DNA of 64,000 nucleotides from JALOAP01 sp964632355 (GTDB taxonomy: Bacteria; Chloroflexota; Dehalococcoidia; Tepidiformales; Tepidiformaceae), in contig CAZWBW010000001.1 in the NCBI GenBank assembly GCA_964632355.1, positions 22,160 to 86,159 on the forward strand, given 5' to 3'. The translations under genes were made by a program, and so were the position numbers. Below are positions 52,106-60,897 of the stretch, piece after piece. The notes beneath the pieces are model-generated. The model did no database searches, was not told the DNA's origin, and saw nothing but the letters and a program-made list of their open reading frames with translations. How positions within the stretch are numbered: the first letter of the stretch is position 1; the number at the start of each line of letters is the position of its first letter.

Positions 52106-53226
52106 TCCGCGTCGCCGTTCGTAAACACCGGCAGCTGCAACGGCTCCGAAGACTCAATCTGTGCCCGCGACTGGACCGCGCCCAGGCTCGTCATCGCCCG
52201 CGAGGCCTGGTTCCGCAGCTCATCGCGCGAATTGCCGAGCATCGTGATCGCCCGCGAGAACCGTCCTTCGATCTCCTCCTGTAGCGCGCGTAGTGACTCC
52301 TCCGCAGCCGCGATGTGCGCTGCGAGCTTCTCGACGTCGATATCGCGCGAGGTTCGCAGCACCGTCTGGAACACCAGCAGCAGGTACGGCACGAACATGC
52401 TGTACCCGACCACGACGACCGAGTCCCGCATGCAGTCGGCCTGCACGGCCGCGCAGAGCTCGAACACCGCGTCCGGCACCACCGCGATCCCGAAGTTCAC
52501 CGTGAGCTCCGGGTGAAGGTATTTGCGAACCTCTCTCGCTTTTTCGCGCACCGCGGCTTCGATCTGCGCCTTGATGCGCGCCTGCTCTGCCGGGTCCTCT
52601 GTGCCGAGGAACTGTTCGAGCAGCCCCGTTGCCGGCCACTTGCTATCGATGGGCAGCACAAGGTCGTTCGGCAGCCGCATCGCGAATTCGCACGTCCGGT
52701 TGCCCACCCGGAAGTTTCGCTCCTGCCACTCGGGCGGGAGCTTCGAAAACACCACATCCACCAGGTTCTCGCCCGCACTGCCCTTCGCCGCCGTCCCCGC
52801 GATGACCTGTTCGAGCCGCCGAATGGCCTGCGCCGTCTCGTGTTCCAGCGCCTGCCGTGCTCGCGCCGCCGCCTGCAGGTCCGTCAGCCCGTCGCGCGCC
52901 TTCGAGAGTTCGCCGCGGATGCTCTCCGTCGCTTCCCGCAACCCCGTCGCGAGGGTGTTCGCCTGCGCCAGGTCCCGCTGAATGTTCCCGACTGCAGTGC
53001 GCGTCTCGGACTGGTTCTTTTCGACCAGCGCGACCCGGTCGCTCAGGCCCCCGACCTTCTCCGCGATGGCCGCTGACTGGACTTCGAGGTTCTGCAGCGC
53101 CCGAGTCAGTTCCCCGAGCGGCAGCGGGGTGTCGCCAGGTGGCGCGGCGCGGCGTTGATTCTGAACGAGCGCGACGGCCACAAGGGCGGCGACACAGACA
53201 AGTACGACGACGAGCAACACTTCCAC
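52102..53226 (-). CDS. rmuC: RmuC-family DNA recombination protein
   Basis: 374 residues: N-terminal membrane helix, a long coiled coil (about 35-130) and a PD-(D/E)xK-like nuclease core with KGSAGENLVD, FEWCRF-like strands replaced by CEFAMRLPND and LPIDSKWP carrying the catalytic Asp and Lys. RmuC limits inversion and is linked to DNA rearrangement control. TAGAAT lies six bases before the GTG start. Confidence 0.88.
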   Translation of the reverse strand: MEVLLVVVLVCVAALVAVALVQNQRRAAPPGDTPLPLGELTRALQNLEVQSAAIAEKVGGLSDRVALVEKNQSETRTAVGNIQRDLAQANTLATGLREATESIRGELSKARDGLTDLQAAARARQALEHETAQAIRRLEQVIAGTAAKGSAGENLVDVVFSKLPPEWQERNFRVGNRTCEFAMRLPNDLVLPIDSKWPATGLLEQFLGTEDPAEQARIKAQIEAAVREKAREVRKYLHPELTVNFGIAVVPDAVFELCAAVQADCMRDSVVVVGYSMFVPYLLLVFQTVLRTSRDIDVEKLAAHIAAAEESLRALQEEIEGRFSRAITMLGNSRDELRNQASRAMTSLGAVQSRAQIESSEPLQLPVFTNGDAD

Positions 53227-53232
53227 GAGCCG

Positions 53233-53238
53233 ATTCTA
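53233..53238 (-). promoter_or_regulatory. -10 element of leaderless rmuC promoter
   Basis: TAGAAT on the minus strand, six bases before GTG 53226. Confidence 0.55.
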
Positions 53239-53297
53239 CGTATCGGCCGCGACAAGTCCCGCCGCGTTTGGCACAGCGCTCGTCGAATTGGCAGCTC

Positions 53298-53624
53298 TCA
53301 GGGGAAGTCGCTGCCGGGAACCGCGTCCGGGTCACGCACCAGCTCTTCCCATCGGCGCGCGATTGCCTCCATCGGCGCTGGCGGCGGGGTCCACGGCATC
53401 CCGCGCACCACCACCCCGCGGTTCGGTTCGTGCTCGACCAGCCCCTCGGATTCGAGCCGCCGGAACGCCTCCCGCACGGGCGTCTGCGACACGCCCCACC
53501 GCGCGGCCACCTCCTCCTGTCGCAGCCGCTCCCCCGCCGGGATATTCCCCGAAAGGATCGCGCTCTGCAGCGCCTCGTACACGATGTCGGCCTTCGTGCG
53601 TCCGCGGCTCGGCTGGGCTGTCAT
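53298..53624 (-). CDS. GntR-family regulator lacking an effector domain
   Basis: 108 residues: a GntR winged-helix DNA-binding domain (LQSAILSGNIPAGERLRQEE, VSQTPVREAFRRLESEGLV) of the FadR subtype, followed by only about 35 Pro-rich residues. The usual C-terminal FCD ligand domain is missing. It may act without ligand or be a remnant. TATCCT lies seven bases before ATG. It is 71 bases upstream of rmuC on the same strand. Confidence 0.85.
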   Translation of the reverse strand: MTAQPSRGRTKADIVYEALQSAILSGNIPAGERLRQEEVAARWGVSQTPVREAFRRLESEGLVEHEPNRGVVVRGMPWTPPPAPMEAIARRWEELVRDPDAVPGSDFP

Positions 53625-53717
53625 ACGGGAAAGGATAACCCGTGTGAAAACGGAATGGACGACCTTTCGACCTACAGGAAAAGGGCCTCCTCACCTACCG
53701 CCCGGTCGTGCGCACGA

Positions 53718-53723
53718 TATCCT
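53718..53723 (+). promoter_or_regulatory. -10 element of leaderless membrane-protein promoter
   Basis: TATCCT, six bases before ATG 53730. Confidence 0.55.
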
Positions 53724-53729
53724 GAAGTC

Positions 53730-54131
53730 ATGCGCGCACTCCGTGGTCTTCTCCTTGCGTTCGGGCTCTTCGCCGCCGCATTCGCACTGCACGTCGTCGC
53801 CGGTGCCACCGACCAGGGGTGGCTGTTCTCGATCGCCGTCGGGATCATCTACTTCCTGGTCACGGGCTTTCCGTTCGTCGCCACCGTCCTCGCCGGCGCA
53901 CCACTTGCCGAAACGGAACGGCGTGTGCTCCTTGGGGCGGGCGCCGTGGTGGGCGTCGTGTTGACTACGGGCGCCTACTGGGCCGCCGCTGGCCGCGAGT
54001 TCGACTGGTGGGTCATCCCCGCAGCATTCCCGTCGGTGGCGATCGTTAGCACGGCGCTGTTCCTGTTGGCACGGCTCTGGCCGCCCCTCGCGCCACGAAC
54101 CGGGATGCCCGCCGGCACCTCCAGCCGGTAG
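53730..54131 (+). CDS. Four-helix membrane protein of unknown function
   Basis: 133 residues with four hydrophobic helices (about 5-25, 33-55, 68-88, 95-118) and a short Pro-rich tail. No family recognised. Divergent from the GntR gene, so possibly its target. Confidence 0.65.
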   Translation: MRALRGLLLAFGLFAAAFALHVVAGATDQGWLFSIAVGIIYFLVTGFPFVATVLAGAPLAETERRVLLGAGAVVGVVLTTGAYWAAAGREFDWWVIPAAFPSVAIVSTALFLLARLWPPLAPRTGMPAGTSSR

Positions 54132-54222
54132 CTCGTTTGCCGCGCTCCCGGGACGCCTGCTAGATTCCCTGCGGCTGTTATCTATCGTTCGCCAACGAAT
54201 CTACTAACGCAGGAGTCTCGCC

Positions 54223-55245
54223 ATGGCCCGTCGCCTTGCGCTCTCCATCGGGTTTACCCCCGATCCCGAGACCGCCAAAGAAGTCATCCAGCGCGTCAAG
54301 ATCGCCGAAGAGGTTGGCGTCGAAGCCGTGTTCACGGCCGAGACCTGGGGCCGCGACCAGTTCTCGCTGCTCACCCGCCTCGCGCTCGAAACCAGCAAGA
54401 TTAAGATCGGCACCGGCATCGCCCCGGTGTTCGGCCGCTCGCCCGCCGTCCTGGCCATGACCGCCGCCACGCTCGACGAACTCTCCGGTGGCCGCGTCAT
54501 CCTCGGCCTCGGCACGTCTGGTTCGCGCGTCATCGAACACTGGCACGGCGAACGGTTCGAAAAGCCGCTCACGCGCCTCAGGGAATACGTCGAGATCATC
54601 AACCTCATCGTGAGCGGCGAGAAGGTCTTCTATAACGGCGAGATCTTCAAGCTCGAGCGCGGGTTCAAGCTCCTGTTCGAACCGGTCCGCAAGCACATTC
54701 CCATCAGCATCGCCTCCATCTCGCCGAAGTCGATGCGCGAGGTCGTGGGCCCCGTGGCCGACGCCTGGGAGCCGCTCTATTGGCCGAAGTCCAAGTTCCA
54801 GGAAGGCAAGCAGCTCATCGCCGAGGCCGCCAAGGCGGCCGGCCGCCCGGAGGACGCCGTCGAGTGCTGGGCGAACATCACCACCGTGATCGAGCCCGAT
54901 CTCGAGAAGGCCAAGCGCATGGCTGCCGGTCCCATCTCCTGGTACGTCACGAACATGGGCGACTTCTACCACCAGATGCTGACTCGCAACGGCTTCGGCG
55001 AAGAGGTCGCTGCCATGCGCAAGGCGGCCGAGAAGCATAAGCCGCTGCCGTTCCAGACCAACGACGAGATCATGGCCGCGATGGGCGACCGCATGCTCGA
55101 CGAGACGGCCATCTATGGCGATCTCGATCGCGTGGCCGCCGGTCTTGAAGAGTTCCGCCAGCTCGGCGTCGACATGCCCGTCATCTCGATGCCGCAGGCG
55201 AGCGGCAAGGAACTCGAGAAGATCCTCGGCACGCTCGTCGCCTGA
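54223..55245 (+). CDS. LLM-class (luciferase-like) oxidoreductase
   Basis: A 340-residue TIM-barrel flavin/F420-dependent oxidoreductase: LALSIGFTPDPET, EAVFTAETWGRD, KIGTGIAPVFGRSP and GRVILGLGTSG, the typical LLM pattern. Many members use F420 in actinobacteria and Chloroflexota; others use FMNH2. AGGAG precedes the ATG by eight bases. A strong terminator follows. Confidence 0.9.
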   Translation: MARRLALSIGFTPDPETAKEVIQRVKIAEEVGVEAVFTAETWGRDQFSLLTRLALETSKIKIGTGIAPVFGRSPAVLAMTAATLDELSGGRVILGLGTSGSRVIEHWHGERFEKPLTRLREYVEIINLIVSGEKVFYNGEIFKLERGFKLLFEPVRKHIPISIASISPKSMREVVGPVADAWEPLYWPKSKFQEGKQLIAEAAKAAGRPEDAVECWANITTVIEPDLEKAKRMAAGPISWYVTNMGDFYHQMLTRNGFGEEVAAMRKAAEKHKPLPFQTNDEIMAAMGDRMLDETAIYGDLDRVAAGLEEFRQLGVDMPVISMPQASGKELEKILGTLVA

Positions 55246-55300
55246 TCCCGCTCCTTCCCCGCTGCCCGCGAGGCGCGGCGGTGGCAACGAACCAACGCTG

Positions 55301-55329
55301 ACGCGGCCCCGGCATCGCCGGGGCCGTGT
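55301..55329 (+). terminator. Terminator after LLM gene
   Basis: A 10-bp GC-only stem CGGCCCCGGC / GCCGGGGCCG with an ATC loop, extendable to 13 pairs. In the 302-bp gap before the VWA gene; apart from this and a GGAGG ribosome binding site at the far end, the gap shows nothing else. Confidence 0.7.
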
Positions 55330-55547
55330 CAGTTTCGAATCCGAATCCGCCGCCGCGTGGTTCCAACCTGCGACCTTCGACGAACCTGCCCAGGGACGCG
55401 GACGACGCGGCCAATTCCGACTGAAGCCGCCAAACCTACCATCCGTCCGCCTGCCGCCGCCGCGGTCGACTGACAACCCTGCCCGATTCCGTTACCGTAG
55501 CCCCACACGGCCCCATCACAGCACATGGGCTGGTTCGGAGGCGTCCG

Positions 55548-57710
55548 ATGACAATGCGCTATCGCTACTCGATGTGGGACGGCACCCAGGAAGTGCCAGA
55601 GATTGGCGCGGATGACATCCTCGACAACCTCACCGACGACCTGATGAACTTCGGCGACCTGCAGCACGCGCTGCGCAACCTCATGCAGCGCGGAATCCGC
55701 AACCCGCAGGGCCAGCGCATGCAGGGCCTCCGCGACCTGCTTCAGCAGCTCCGCCAGCAGCGCCGGCAGCAACTCGACCGCTTCAACCTCAACTCCATCT
55801 TCGACGACATCAAGCAGAAGCTCGACGAAATCGTCGAAATGGAGCGCAACACGATCGATCGCCGCCTCGAAGAAGCACTCGGCCAGCAGGGCGACCAGGA
55901 CCAGCAACAGCCCGGTCAGCAGGGCCAGCAGCAGCCTTCGAACCAGCAACCCGGCCAGCAGGGGCAGCAGCAGCCCGGACGGGAGGGCGGCGAACAGCAG
56001 CCCGGTCAGATGGGCCAGCAGGGCCAGCAGCAGGGCGGGCAGCCCAACGAGTTCGCCGAGATGCTCCGCAACATCGCGAACAAGAAGAAGGACTTCCTCG
56101 AGCAGCTGCCCCAGGATGTCGCCGGCCAGATGCGGGAGCTCCAGAACTACGAGTTCATGGACCCCGAGGCCCAGGCGCGCTTCAACGAACTCCTCGAGTC
56201 CCTGAAGAAGGCCATGCTCGAAACCTTCTTCAAGGACATCTACGACCAGATCAAAAACATGTCGCCGGAAGACCTGCAGCGCATGAAGGAAATGGTTCGC
56301 GACCTGAACCAGATGATGCAGGACCGCATGGCTGGCAACGAACCCGACTTCGACCAGTTCATGCAGAAGTACGGCGACCTCTTCGGTGACAACCCGCCGC
56401 AGTCACTCGACGAGCTCATCGCCCAGATGCAGCACCAGATGGGCCAGATGCAGAGCCTGCTCGATTCGCTGCCCGGCGATATGCGCCAGCAGCTGCAGGA
56501 CCTGCTCGCCGACAAGGTCGGAGACCCCGAGCTCCAGCAGGCCCTGAACGAACTCGCGCAGAACCTCGAGTACCTCTACCCGATGCGCGAGCTCCGCAAC
56601 CAATACGCCTTCCGCGGCGAGGAGCAACTCGACCTGCAGGCCGCCATGAACCTCATGGAGCAGATGCAGTCGATCGACGAGATCGAACGCCAGCTCGAGC
56701 GCACCCAGTACGGCGGCGACATCGAAGACGTCGACGCCGACAAGCTCGAGGACCTCCTCGGACCGGAAGCCCGCGAGACACTCGAGCAGCTCAAGAAGTT
56801 CCTCGAGGTGCTCGAAGAGGCCGGGTACATCCGCAAGAAGGGCAACGGCTACGAGCTCACGCCGCGCGGCACGCGCAAGATCGGTCAGCGCGCCCTCGGC
56901 GAGATCTACCGCCAGCTCAAGAAGGACAGCTTCGGCAAGCACGAAATCCGCGAGGGTGGGCGTGGCGGCGATCGCACCGATACCACCAAGAAGTACGAGT
57001 TCGGCGACCCGTTCTACCTGGACATCCAGAAGACCATCATGAACTCGATGTACCGCGAGGGCCCCGGTCTCCCGATTCGCCTCCAGCAGGACGACTTCGA
57101 GGTCGCTCGCACCGAACTCCTCACGCAGACCGCGACTGTCATCATGCTCGACTTGAGCTGGTCGATGGCGCTACGCGGCAGCTTCCAGGCGGCGAAAAAG
57201 GTCGCCCTCGCGCTGAACAACCTCATCACATCCCAGTTCCAGCGCGACAGCCTCTACATCATCGGCTTCAGCGCCTACGCGCGGGAACTGAAGGCCGACC
57301 AGCTCCCATACGTCCGCTGGGACGAGTCGGTCCTGGGCACGAACATGCACCACGCGCTGATGATCGCCCAGTCGCTGCTCTCCAAGCACAAGCAAGGCAC
57401 ACGGCAGATCATCATGATTAGCGACGGTGAACCCACCGCGCATCTCGAGCGCGGCCGCAGCTACTTTGCCTACCCACCGAGCCCCATCACCATCCGCGAG
57501 ACGCTCAAAGAGGTGAAGCGCTGCACCCAGAAGGGCATCACCATCAACACCTTCATGCTCGACCGGAACTACTACCTCAAGGAGTTCGTCAACCAGGTCG
57601 CGCGTATCAACAAAGGCCGCGTGTTCTACACAACCCCCGATAAGCTCGGCGAGTACATTCTCGTTGACTATGTCGCCAGCAAGCGAAAGAGGCTCGCGGG
57701 TACGGGGTAG
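55548..57710 (+). CDS. Large VWA-domain protein with Gln-rich repeats
   Basis: 720 residues. Helical N-terminus (1-110), a Gln/Gly/Pro repeat region (about 111-170) with PGQQGQQQP units, a long helical middle with EELQ- and MQ-rich segments, then a C-terminal VWA domain with the MIDAS motifs DLSWS (535-539), LGTNMHHAL and SDGEPT. Such proteins normally act with a MoxR AAA+ ATPase as a metal-dependent chaperone; no MoxR gene is in the window. GGAGG precedes ATG. Followed by a terminator. Confidence 0.88.
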   Translation: MTMRYRYSMWDGTQEVPEIGADDILDNLTDDLMNFGDLQHALRNLMQRGIRNPQGQRMQGLRDLLQQLRQQRRQQLDRFNLNSIFDDIKQKLDEIVEMERNTIDRRLEEALGQQGDQDQQQPGQQGQQQPSNQQPGQQGQQQPGREGGEQQPGQMGQQGQQQGGQPNEFAEMLRNIANKKKDFLEQLPQDVAGQMRELQNYEFMDPEAQARFNELLESLKKAMLETFFKDIYDQIKNMSPEDLQRMKEMVRDLNQMMQDRMAGNEPDFDQFMQKYGDLFGDNPPQSLDELIAQMQHQMGQMQSLLDSLPGDMRQQLQDLLADKVGDPELQQALNELAQNLEYLYPMRELRNQYAFRGEEQLDLQAAMNLMEQMQSIDEIERQLERTQYGGDIEDVDADKLEDLLGPEARETLEQLKKFLEVLEEAGYIRKKGNGYELTPRGTRKIGQRALGEIYRQLKKDSFGKHEIREGGRGGDRTDTTKKYEFGDPFYLDIQKTIMNSMYREGPGLPIRLQQDDFEVARTELLTQTATVIMLDLSWSMALRGSFQAAKKVALALNNLITSQFQRDSLYIIGFSAYARELKADQLPYVRWDESVLGTNMHHALMIAQSLLSKHKQGTRQIIMISDGEPTAHLERGRSYFAYPPSPITIRETLKEVKRCTQKGITINTFMLDRNYYLKEFVNQVARINKGRVFYTTPDKLGEYILVDYVASKRKRLAGTG

Positions 57711-57733
57711 AATCGCCGGGATTCCCAAAACAC

Positions 57734-57767
57734 ATTCGGCCCGCCACGAATCCGTAGCGGGCCGAAT
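57734..57767 (+). terminator. Terminator after VWA gene
   Basis: 11-bp stem ATTCGGCCCGC / GCGGGCCGAAT with a 12-base loop, then TCTTT. Confidence 0.8.
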
Positions 57768-57875
57768 TCTTTCCGATTTAGCGGCCGAAATGATCATGAA
57801 ATGTAGCGTGCGAGCGTGATATGCCATCACGTACTGCGCACCCGCACGCTTCTTGTAGTACGCAAGGAGACACTC

Positions 57876-58157
57876 ATGGGCATCCTGACCTGGATCATTT
57901 TCGGCCTGATCGCCGGTGCCATTGCGCAAGTCCTCCTCCCGGGTGACGACCCCGGAGGCGGAGGCTTCATGGGCATCGTGATCACCATCATCATCGGGAT
58001 CGTTGGCGCATTCGTCGGCGGCCTCATCGGGAGCGCACTCGGCTTCGGCGGTGTCGACGACTTCGACATCGGCAGCCTGCTTATCGCCATCCTTGGAGCC
58101 ATTGTGCTCCTGGTGATCTGGCGCCTGATCGCGAGGCGTACCATCGAGCACGCGTAA
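57876..58157 (+). CDS. GlsB/YeaQ/YmgE-family membrane protein
   Basis: A 93-residue protein with three helices and the family start GILTWIIFGLIAGAIAQ, then GGGFMGIVITIIIGIVGAFVGG. Associated with envelope stress in other bacteria (transglycosylase-associated protein). AAGGAG precedes the ATG. It has its own terminator. Confidence 0.92.
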   Translation: MGILTWIIFGLIAGAIAQVLLPGDDPGGGGFMGIVITIIIGIVGAFVGGLIGSALGFGGVDDFDIGSLLIAILGAIVLLVIWRLIARRTIEHA

Positions 58158-58158
58158 G

Positions 58159-58186
58159 GGAGGCGCCTCGCTGTAGGCGCCTCCCG
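58159..58186 (+). terminator. Terminator after GlsB gene
   Basis: 10-bp stem GGGAGGCGCC / GGCGCCTCCC with an eight-base loop directly after the stop codon. Confidence 0.7.
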
Positions 58187-58210
58187 GATCGTAGGCCCCG
58201 CCAGGGCGAA

Positions 58211-58244
58211 GCGAGGACCGTCCAACCACCAGGGCGGTCCTCGC
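58211..58244 (+). repeat. Second hairpin between glsB-like gene and coaX
   Basis: Arms GCGAGGACCG and CGGTCCTCGC with a 14-base loop. Probably a back-up terminator; it precedes the TATCCT at 58281 that likely starts the coaX transcript. Confidence 0.5.
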
Positions 58245-58332
58245 AGTTGTCTGCCCCGCTGACTGCATCGTGTTGCCTGCTATCCTATGGCCCGCACGGG
58301 GACCCTCCAGGGCCCCACGCAGGCGGTTTTCA

Positions 58333-59100
58333 ATGCTCCTCGCCCTCGATATCGGCAACACCTCCATCCATATCGGCCTCTTCTCGGGCCAGGACCTCAA
58401 GGCCGACTGGCGCCTCGGCGTCGAGCGCGAAAAGTCAGCCGACGAATACGGCGTCCTGCTCTGGACCCTCATCGGGACACAGGGACTCGGCCCCGACGAC
58501 ATCGACGCGTGCATCATCGGATGCGACGTGCCACCGCTGATCCCCACGTTCGAAACGGTGTGCCGCCGCTACTTCGGCGTCGAAGCTCTCGTCGTTGGGC
58601 ACGGACTCCGGACCGGCGTCCGCATCCTGTACGACAACCCGAAGCAGCTCGGCGCAGACCGCATCGTCGACGCTGTCGCTGCTACGAAGCTGTACGGCCC
58701 GCCGTTCATCGTCGTCGACTTCGGAACAGCCACCGTGTTCGATGCCGTGAACGAAAACGGCGACTACCTCGGCGGCGCCATCGCCCCGGGTATTGGCATC
58801 GCCTCCGAAGCGCTCTTCAGCCGCGCCGCGATGCTCTACCGAGTGCAGCTCGAACACCCGCCCGCCGCAATCGGCAAGAACACCATCCACGCCATGCAGT
58901 CCGGCATCATCTTCGGCTACGTTGGGCTGGTCGAAGGGCTCGTGCAGCGGTTCAAGAAAGAGCTCGGCGGCAACCCCACCGTGATCGCCACCGGCGGCTG
59001 GGCGAAGCAAATCGCCGCTGAGACCGACTGCATCGACATTGTCGACGACGACCTCACCCTCACCGGCCTCCGCCTGATTTACGAGATGAACCGCCCATGA
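58333..59100 (+). CDS. coaX: Type III pantothenate kinase
   Basis: A 255-residue CoaX: LALDIGNTSIHIGLF at the start (phosphate-binding Asp5), NPKQLGADRI, VVDFGTATVFD and GGAIAPGIGI. It phosphorylates pantothenate in the first step of CoA synthesis. Its end overlaps the coaBC start (ATGA), so both CoA enzymes are coupled. Confidence 0.96.
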   Translation: MLLALDIGNTSIHIGLFSGQDLKADWRLGVEREKSADEYGVLLWTLIGTQGLGPDDIDACIIGCDVPPLIPTFETVCRRYFGVEALVVGHGLRTGVRILYDNPKQLGADRIVDAVAATKLYGPPFIVVDFGTATVFDAVNENGDYLGGAIAPGIGIASEALFSRAAMLYRVQLEHPPAAIGKNTIHAMQSGIIFGYVGLVEGLVQRFKKELGGNPTVIATGGWAKQIAAETDCIDIVDDDLTLTGLRLIYEMNRP

Positions 59101-60320
59101 GCGACGCAGCCTCCGCCCGCTTGCCGCTGGACGGCCGTCACATCGTGCTCGGCGTCACCGGCTCCATCTCTGCGTACAAGGCCGCCGACCTCGCCAGCAA
59201 GCTGCGACAGGCCGGCGCCGCGGTCGAAGTCGTGATGACGCCCGCGGGAACGAAGTTCATCTCCCCACTCACCTTCCAGTCGCTCACCGGCCGCGATGTG
59301 GTGGTCGACATGTTCACCGCGAGCGAACCCGAGGCACACGTCGAGGTGGCCCGTCGCGCCGATGCGCTCGTCATCGCGCCCGCTTCGGCCGACTGCATCG
59401 CCAACCTTGCATCCGGCCGAACTCCCGACATGGTCACCCTCACCGCCCTCGCCACAAGAGCACCAGTGCTCGTCGCGCCCGCCATGGACAACCAGATGTG
59501 GGAGCACCCGGCCACGCAGGCCAACGTTGCGCTGCTGAAAGAGCGCGGCGTCGTGTTCGTCGGTCCGAACGAAGGACGGCTCGCCACCGGCCGGGTTGGT
59601 CTCGGCCGGCTCGCCGAACCGCTCGAGATCCTCAGCGCCCTCCGCCAGCTCCTGGGCAGGGTTGACGGTGACCTTCGCGGTCGAAACGTCGTCGTGTCCG
59701 CCGGGCCGACGTACGAACCCCTCGATCCCGTTCGCTTCGTCGGCAACCGGTCCAGCGGCAAGATGGGCTTCGCTATTGCCGAAGCCGCCCGCGACCGTGG
59801 CGCCGAGGTGACCCTCGTCCTTGGGCCCGTCGCACTGCAACCGCCCCACGGCATCCGCGTGGTTCGCGTGGAGACTGCCATGGACATGCTCTGCGCGCTC
59901 GAAGAGGTGACCGCGAATTCCGACGCGCTCGTCATGGCCGCTGCGCCCGCCGATTTCCGGCCCGAGCACCCCGCCGATCAGAAGCTGAAGAAGCAGCCCG
60001 GCCAGGACACGATGACGGTCTCGCTCGCCAAGAACCCCGACATCCTCGCGTCACTGCCCGCCGGTGGCGTTCGTGTTGGGTTCGCGGCCGAGACCCACGA
60101 CCTCGCGAAGAACGCGGCAGCAAAGCTCGCCGCCAAACGCCTGGACTTCATCGTGGCGAACGACGTGACGGCGGCAGGGAGCGGCTTCGGCACCGACACG
60201 AACCAGGTCACTATCTTCTATCCCGACGGCCGCGCCGAAGAACTGCCGCTCCTCACGAAGTACGAGGTCGGCCACGCGATCTGGGATCGCGTCGCCGAGC
60301 GCCTGGCCCAAACGGCCTGA
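59097..60320 (+). CDS. coaBC: Bifunctional phosphopantothenoylcysteine decarboxylase / synthase
   Basis: 407 residues. The CoaC half has GVTGSISAYKAADL, IAPASADCIA and PAMDNQMW; the CoaB half has SAGPTYEPLDPVRFVGNRSSGKMG, AAAPADFRP and KLKKQ. The segment that carries the active-site Cys in E. coli Dfp (LACG-type) reads GRLATGRVGLGR, so this Cys is Thr here, as in some other lineages. It makes 4'-phosphopantetheine from phosphopantothenate. Confidence 0.95.
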   Translation: MSDAASARLPLDGRHIVLGVTGSISAYKAADLASKLRQAGAAVEVVMTPAGTKFISPLTFQSLTGRDVVVDMFTASEPEAHVEVARRADALVIAPASADCIANLASGRTPDMVTLTALATRAPVLVAPAMDNQMWEHPATQANVALLKERGVVFVGPNEGRLATGRVGLGRLAEPLEILSALRQLLGRVDGDLRGRNVVVSAGPTYEPLDPVRFVGNRSSGKMGFAIAEAARDRGAEVTLVLGPVALQPPHGIRVVRVETAMDMLCALEEVTANSDALVMAAAPADFRPEHPADQKLKKQPGQDTMTVSLAKNPDILASLPAGGVRVGFAAETHDLAKNAAAKLAAKRLDFIVANDVTAAGSGFGTDTNQVTIFYPDGRAEELPLLTKYEVGHAIWDRVAERLAQTA

Positions 60321-60359
60321 GCGCCCGGCGACTTTCGAGTACTCGACTGAACCGAGCCG

Positions 60360-60824
60360 CTAGTAGCGGCCCCCGAGCTTCTTGTGGTCCCAGCTGTACA
60401 CGTTGACCGGCTTCACCCGGATCGTCACACGCTTCTGCGCCATCGGCGAAACCGATTCCGGCGTGTCCGTCGGGATGGGCATGCCCTGGTACTTGTTGCC
60501 GACCAGCGACATGATGCGCGCCGTGGTCTGAAGGTCGTCCACGATCTCCGCTTCGCCCTCGATGACCAGGCCCTTGAGCTCGTTGTACGTCTTCCCCGAC
60601 TCGAGCATCACGGTGATCTTCGGGTCGCGCTTCAGGTTCAGCACCTTTTGGCTCTTCCGGAACGTGGTGAAGTGAACCATCCCGTCGACGACCACGTACC
60701 ACATGGCCACCAGGTGCGGATACCCCTTGGGGCCGATGGACGCGACCTGGAGCGTCCACCCTTCATCGAGAAACTGGCGCTGTTCTTCTTCGGTCAGAGC
60801 AATCTCAGCACGACGGCTGGGCAT
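60360..60824 (-). CDS. PPOX-class (split-barrel) flavin/F420-binding protein
   Basis: A 154-residue pyridoxamine-phosphate-oxidase-like protein: LTEEEQRQFLDEGWTLQVAS, GYPHLVAMWYVV, RDPKITVMLESG and the C-terminal TIRVKPVNVYSWD. This pattern is common in F420- or FMN-dependent reductases of the PPOX class. AGGAGG precedes the ATG. It is divergent from a second PPOX protein gene 73 bases away. Confidence 0.85.
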   Translation of the reverse strand: MPSRRAEIALTEEEQRQFLDEGWTLQVASIGPKGYPHLVAMWYVVVDGMVHFTTFRKSQKVLNLKRDPKITVMLESGKTYNELKGLVIEGEAEIVDDLQTTARIMSLVGNKYQGMPIPTDTPESVSPMAQKRVTIRVKPVNVYSWDHKKLGGRY

Positions 60825-60897
60825 GTGGCCTCCTGGAGCAGGTGTAAGATTCCCTAAGCCTACACGTCCCTGCCGGGACAGGCGCGGGAGGGAAGCC

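Noticed and set aside
55890..56040. CAGCAGGGCCAGCAG-type repeats
   Set aside because: In frame and encode the Gln-rich linker of the VWA protein; no CRISPR spacing.
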